Part shown: positions 6,481-6,789 of the stretch, one piece after another | Position numbering within the stretch: the stretch's first letter is position 1 | How the letters are laid out: every line of letters begins with the position of its first letter | DNA from: Maricaulis sp965657935 | Lineage (GTDB): Bacteria > Pseudomonadota > Alphaproteobacteria > Caulobacterales > Maricaulaceae | Direction: 5' to 3' | NCBI GenBank assembly: GCA_965657935.1 | Contig: CBFHQE010000135.1 | Location: forward strand, 1 to 6,789 | Length of the DNA stretch: 6,789 bases | Program-made: the position numbers and the translations under genes | The notes under the pieces: generated by a model | Databases searched by the model: none | Seen by the model: the letters and a program-made list of their open reading frames with translations, nothing else | What the model was told of the DNA's origin: nothing

Positions 6481-6622
6481 TTTCCCCGTCCCCTGATGGG
6501 AAAGGTGACCGCGACGCGGGCGGATAGGGTGCCGCCCGCAGGCCCACTTTAAGCCGCGCTTTTGGCGCGTACCCACTCCACCATTGCTGCGCAATGGTCC
6601 CCCTCGCCCATCAAGGGCGAGG
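6481..6622. repeat. Composite intergenic repeat of two mirrored half-units
   Basis: Each half contains a hairpin ending in a TGATGGG-type strand, an AGG..ACC segment, a second hairpin and a closing GGGT. The left half (about 6490-6531) reads forward, and the right half (about 6571-6617) reads as its reverse complement, for example CCCCTGATGGG at left against CCCTTGATGGG at right. Individual stems are TTTCCC/GGGAAA (6481-6486, 6498-6503), GCGGGCGG/CCGCCCGC (6516-6523, 6532-6539), CGCGC/GCGCG (6555-6559, 6565-6569), CCATTGC/GCAATGG (6581-6587, 6591-6597) and CCTCGCCC/GGGCGAGG (6602-6609, 6615-6622). The form resembles dispersed repeats I recall from Caulobacterales. The 6516-6539 hairpin could weakly terminate the DoxX gene, but only TTT follows. 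Confidence 0.65.
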
Positions 6623-6654
6623 ATGGGCTGAACATCACCTCCATAAATTCTCCG

Positions 6655-6720
6655 TCATTACCCGGCTTGTCCGGGGGGCCTCGGCTATCCTGTCGACAGG
6701 ATAGCCGAGGTCCCCCGGAT
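6655..6720. repeat. Long near-perfect palindrome with REP-like left flank
   Basis: Arms 6670-6694 and 6695-6719 are reverse complements at 24 of 25 positions, with no loop. The inner 32 bp (6679-6710) are perfect and centre on GTCGAC. The single mismatch is G6678 against T6711, which could be a G:U pair in RNA. The left flank carries CATTACCCGGCTTGTCCGGG with its own CCCGG/CCGGG hairpin, typical of dispersed repeats in proteobacteria. The right flank does not mirror that part, so this may be a copy truncated on one side. Confidence 0.75.
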
Positions 6721-6789
6721 GTCTGCTGCACAGCCACCGCGGGATGCCGGCAGCCTGGGTTTATACGACAGACTTGATGTCAAACTGTG

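Larger units (their letters stand above)
6476..6789. other. Non-coding 3' region filled mostly by palindromic repeats
   Basis: I see no supportable gene in these 314 bases; the short open frames here run through hairpin repeats. The stretch contains a mirrored repeat (6481-6622), a short spacer, a long palindrome (about 6655-6720) and about 70 unexplained bases. The last bases include TTGATGTCAA (6774-6783), a short inverted repeat that could belong to a promoter of a gene beyond the window. Confidence 0.6.

Noticed and set aside
6516..6545. Terminator of the DoxX-like gene
   Set aside because: The 8-bp GC stem is good but it is followed by AGGCCCACTTT without a real T-tract, and the stem belongs to the composite repeat. 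It was kept only as a weak possibility.
6014..6547. Minus-strand open frame of 177 codons opposite the DoxX-like gene
   Set aside because: It runs through the repeat region, encodes a low-complexity Gln/Asp/Arg-rich chain, and lies opposite a convincing four-helix membrane protein with a good ribosome site.
6581..6719. Possible CRISPR-like array from the series of hairpins
   Set aside because: The palindromes differ in sequence and spacing, there are no repeated units with unique spacers of constant length, and no cas genes are present.
6549..6777. Short open frames on both strands in the right-hand intergenic region
   Set aside because: They are translations of palindromic repeats, as shown by the same residues (GGPRLSCRQDSRGPPD) appearing on both strands because the DNA is self-complementary.

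Overview
The window is high-GC DNA with tightly packed genes, good Shine-Dalgarno sites, a TonB with a paired-cysteine C-terminal domain, and intergenic hairpin repeats of the kind scattered through Caulobacterales/Maricaulales-type genomes. I infer a Gram-negative alphaproteobacterium, probably a Maricaulis/Hyphomonas-like marine bacterium. This rests on style and recalled family resemblance, not on a database match.

Layout from left to right. (1) A plus-strand gene, open at the left edge, encodes an unrecognised protein with a helical, TPR-like middle and a cysteine-rich C-terminus (to 904). (2) A plus-strand TonB-type energy transducer (1091-1699) ends at a strong intrinsic terminator. (3) A convergent intergenic region (1700-1929) holds that terminator, a palindromic repeat, and the terminator of the opposing operon. 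(4) A minus-strand operon, transcribed right to left, encodes an MFS transporter (5935-4604), then MsrB methionine sulfoxide reductase (4620-4219, overlapping the transporter stop), then a lipoprotein oligopeptidase B of family S9A (4191-1930). (5) A short divergent promoter region (about 5936-6043) contains a palindrome over the MFS start codon. (6) A small four-helix DoxX-type membrane protein lies on the plus strand (6044-6475). (7) A 3' non-coding stretch (6476-6789) contains two different palindromic repeat elements.

The operon links a membrane exporter, a cytoplasmic repair enzyme for oxidised methionine and an extracytoplasmic peptidase. Export or stress handling together with peptide turnover is a plausible shared theme, but the sequence does not prove it. 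DoxX-type proteins are also often found with redox genes. I found no CRISPR array, tRNA, rRNA, transposase or phage gene, and nothing that clearly amounts to a new defence or mobile system. The most interesting points are the start-codon hairpin of the transporter, the altered substrate pocket of the lipoprotein peptidase, the MsrB without a resolving cysteine, and the long near-perfect palindrome near the right end.
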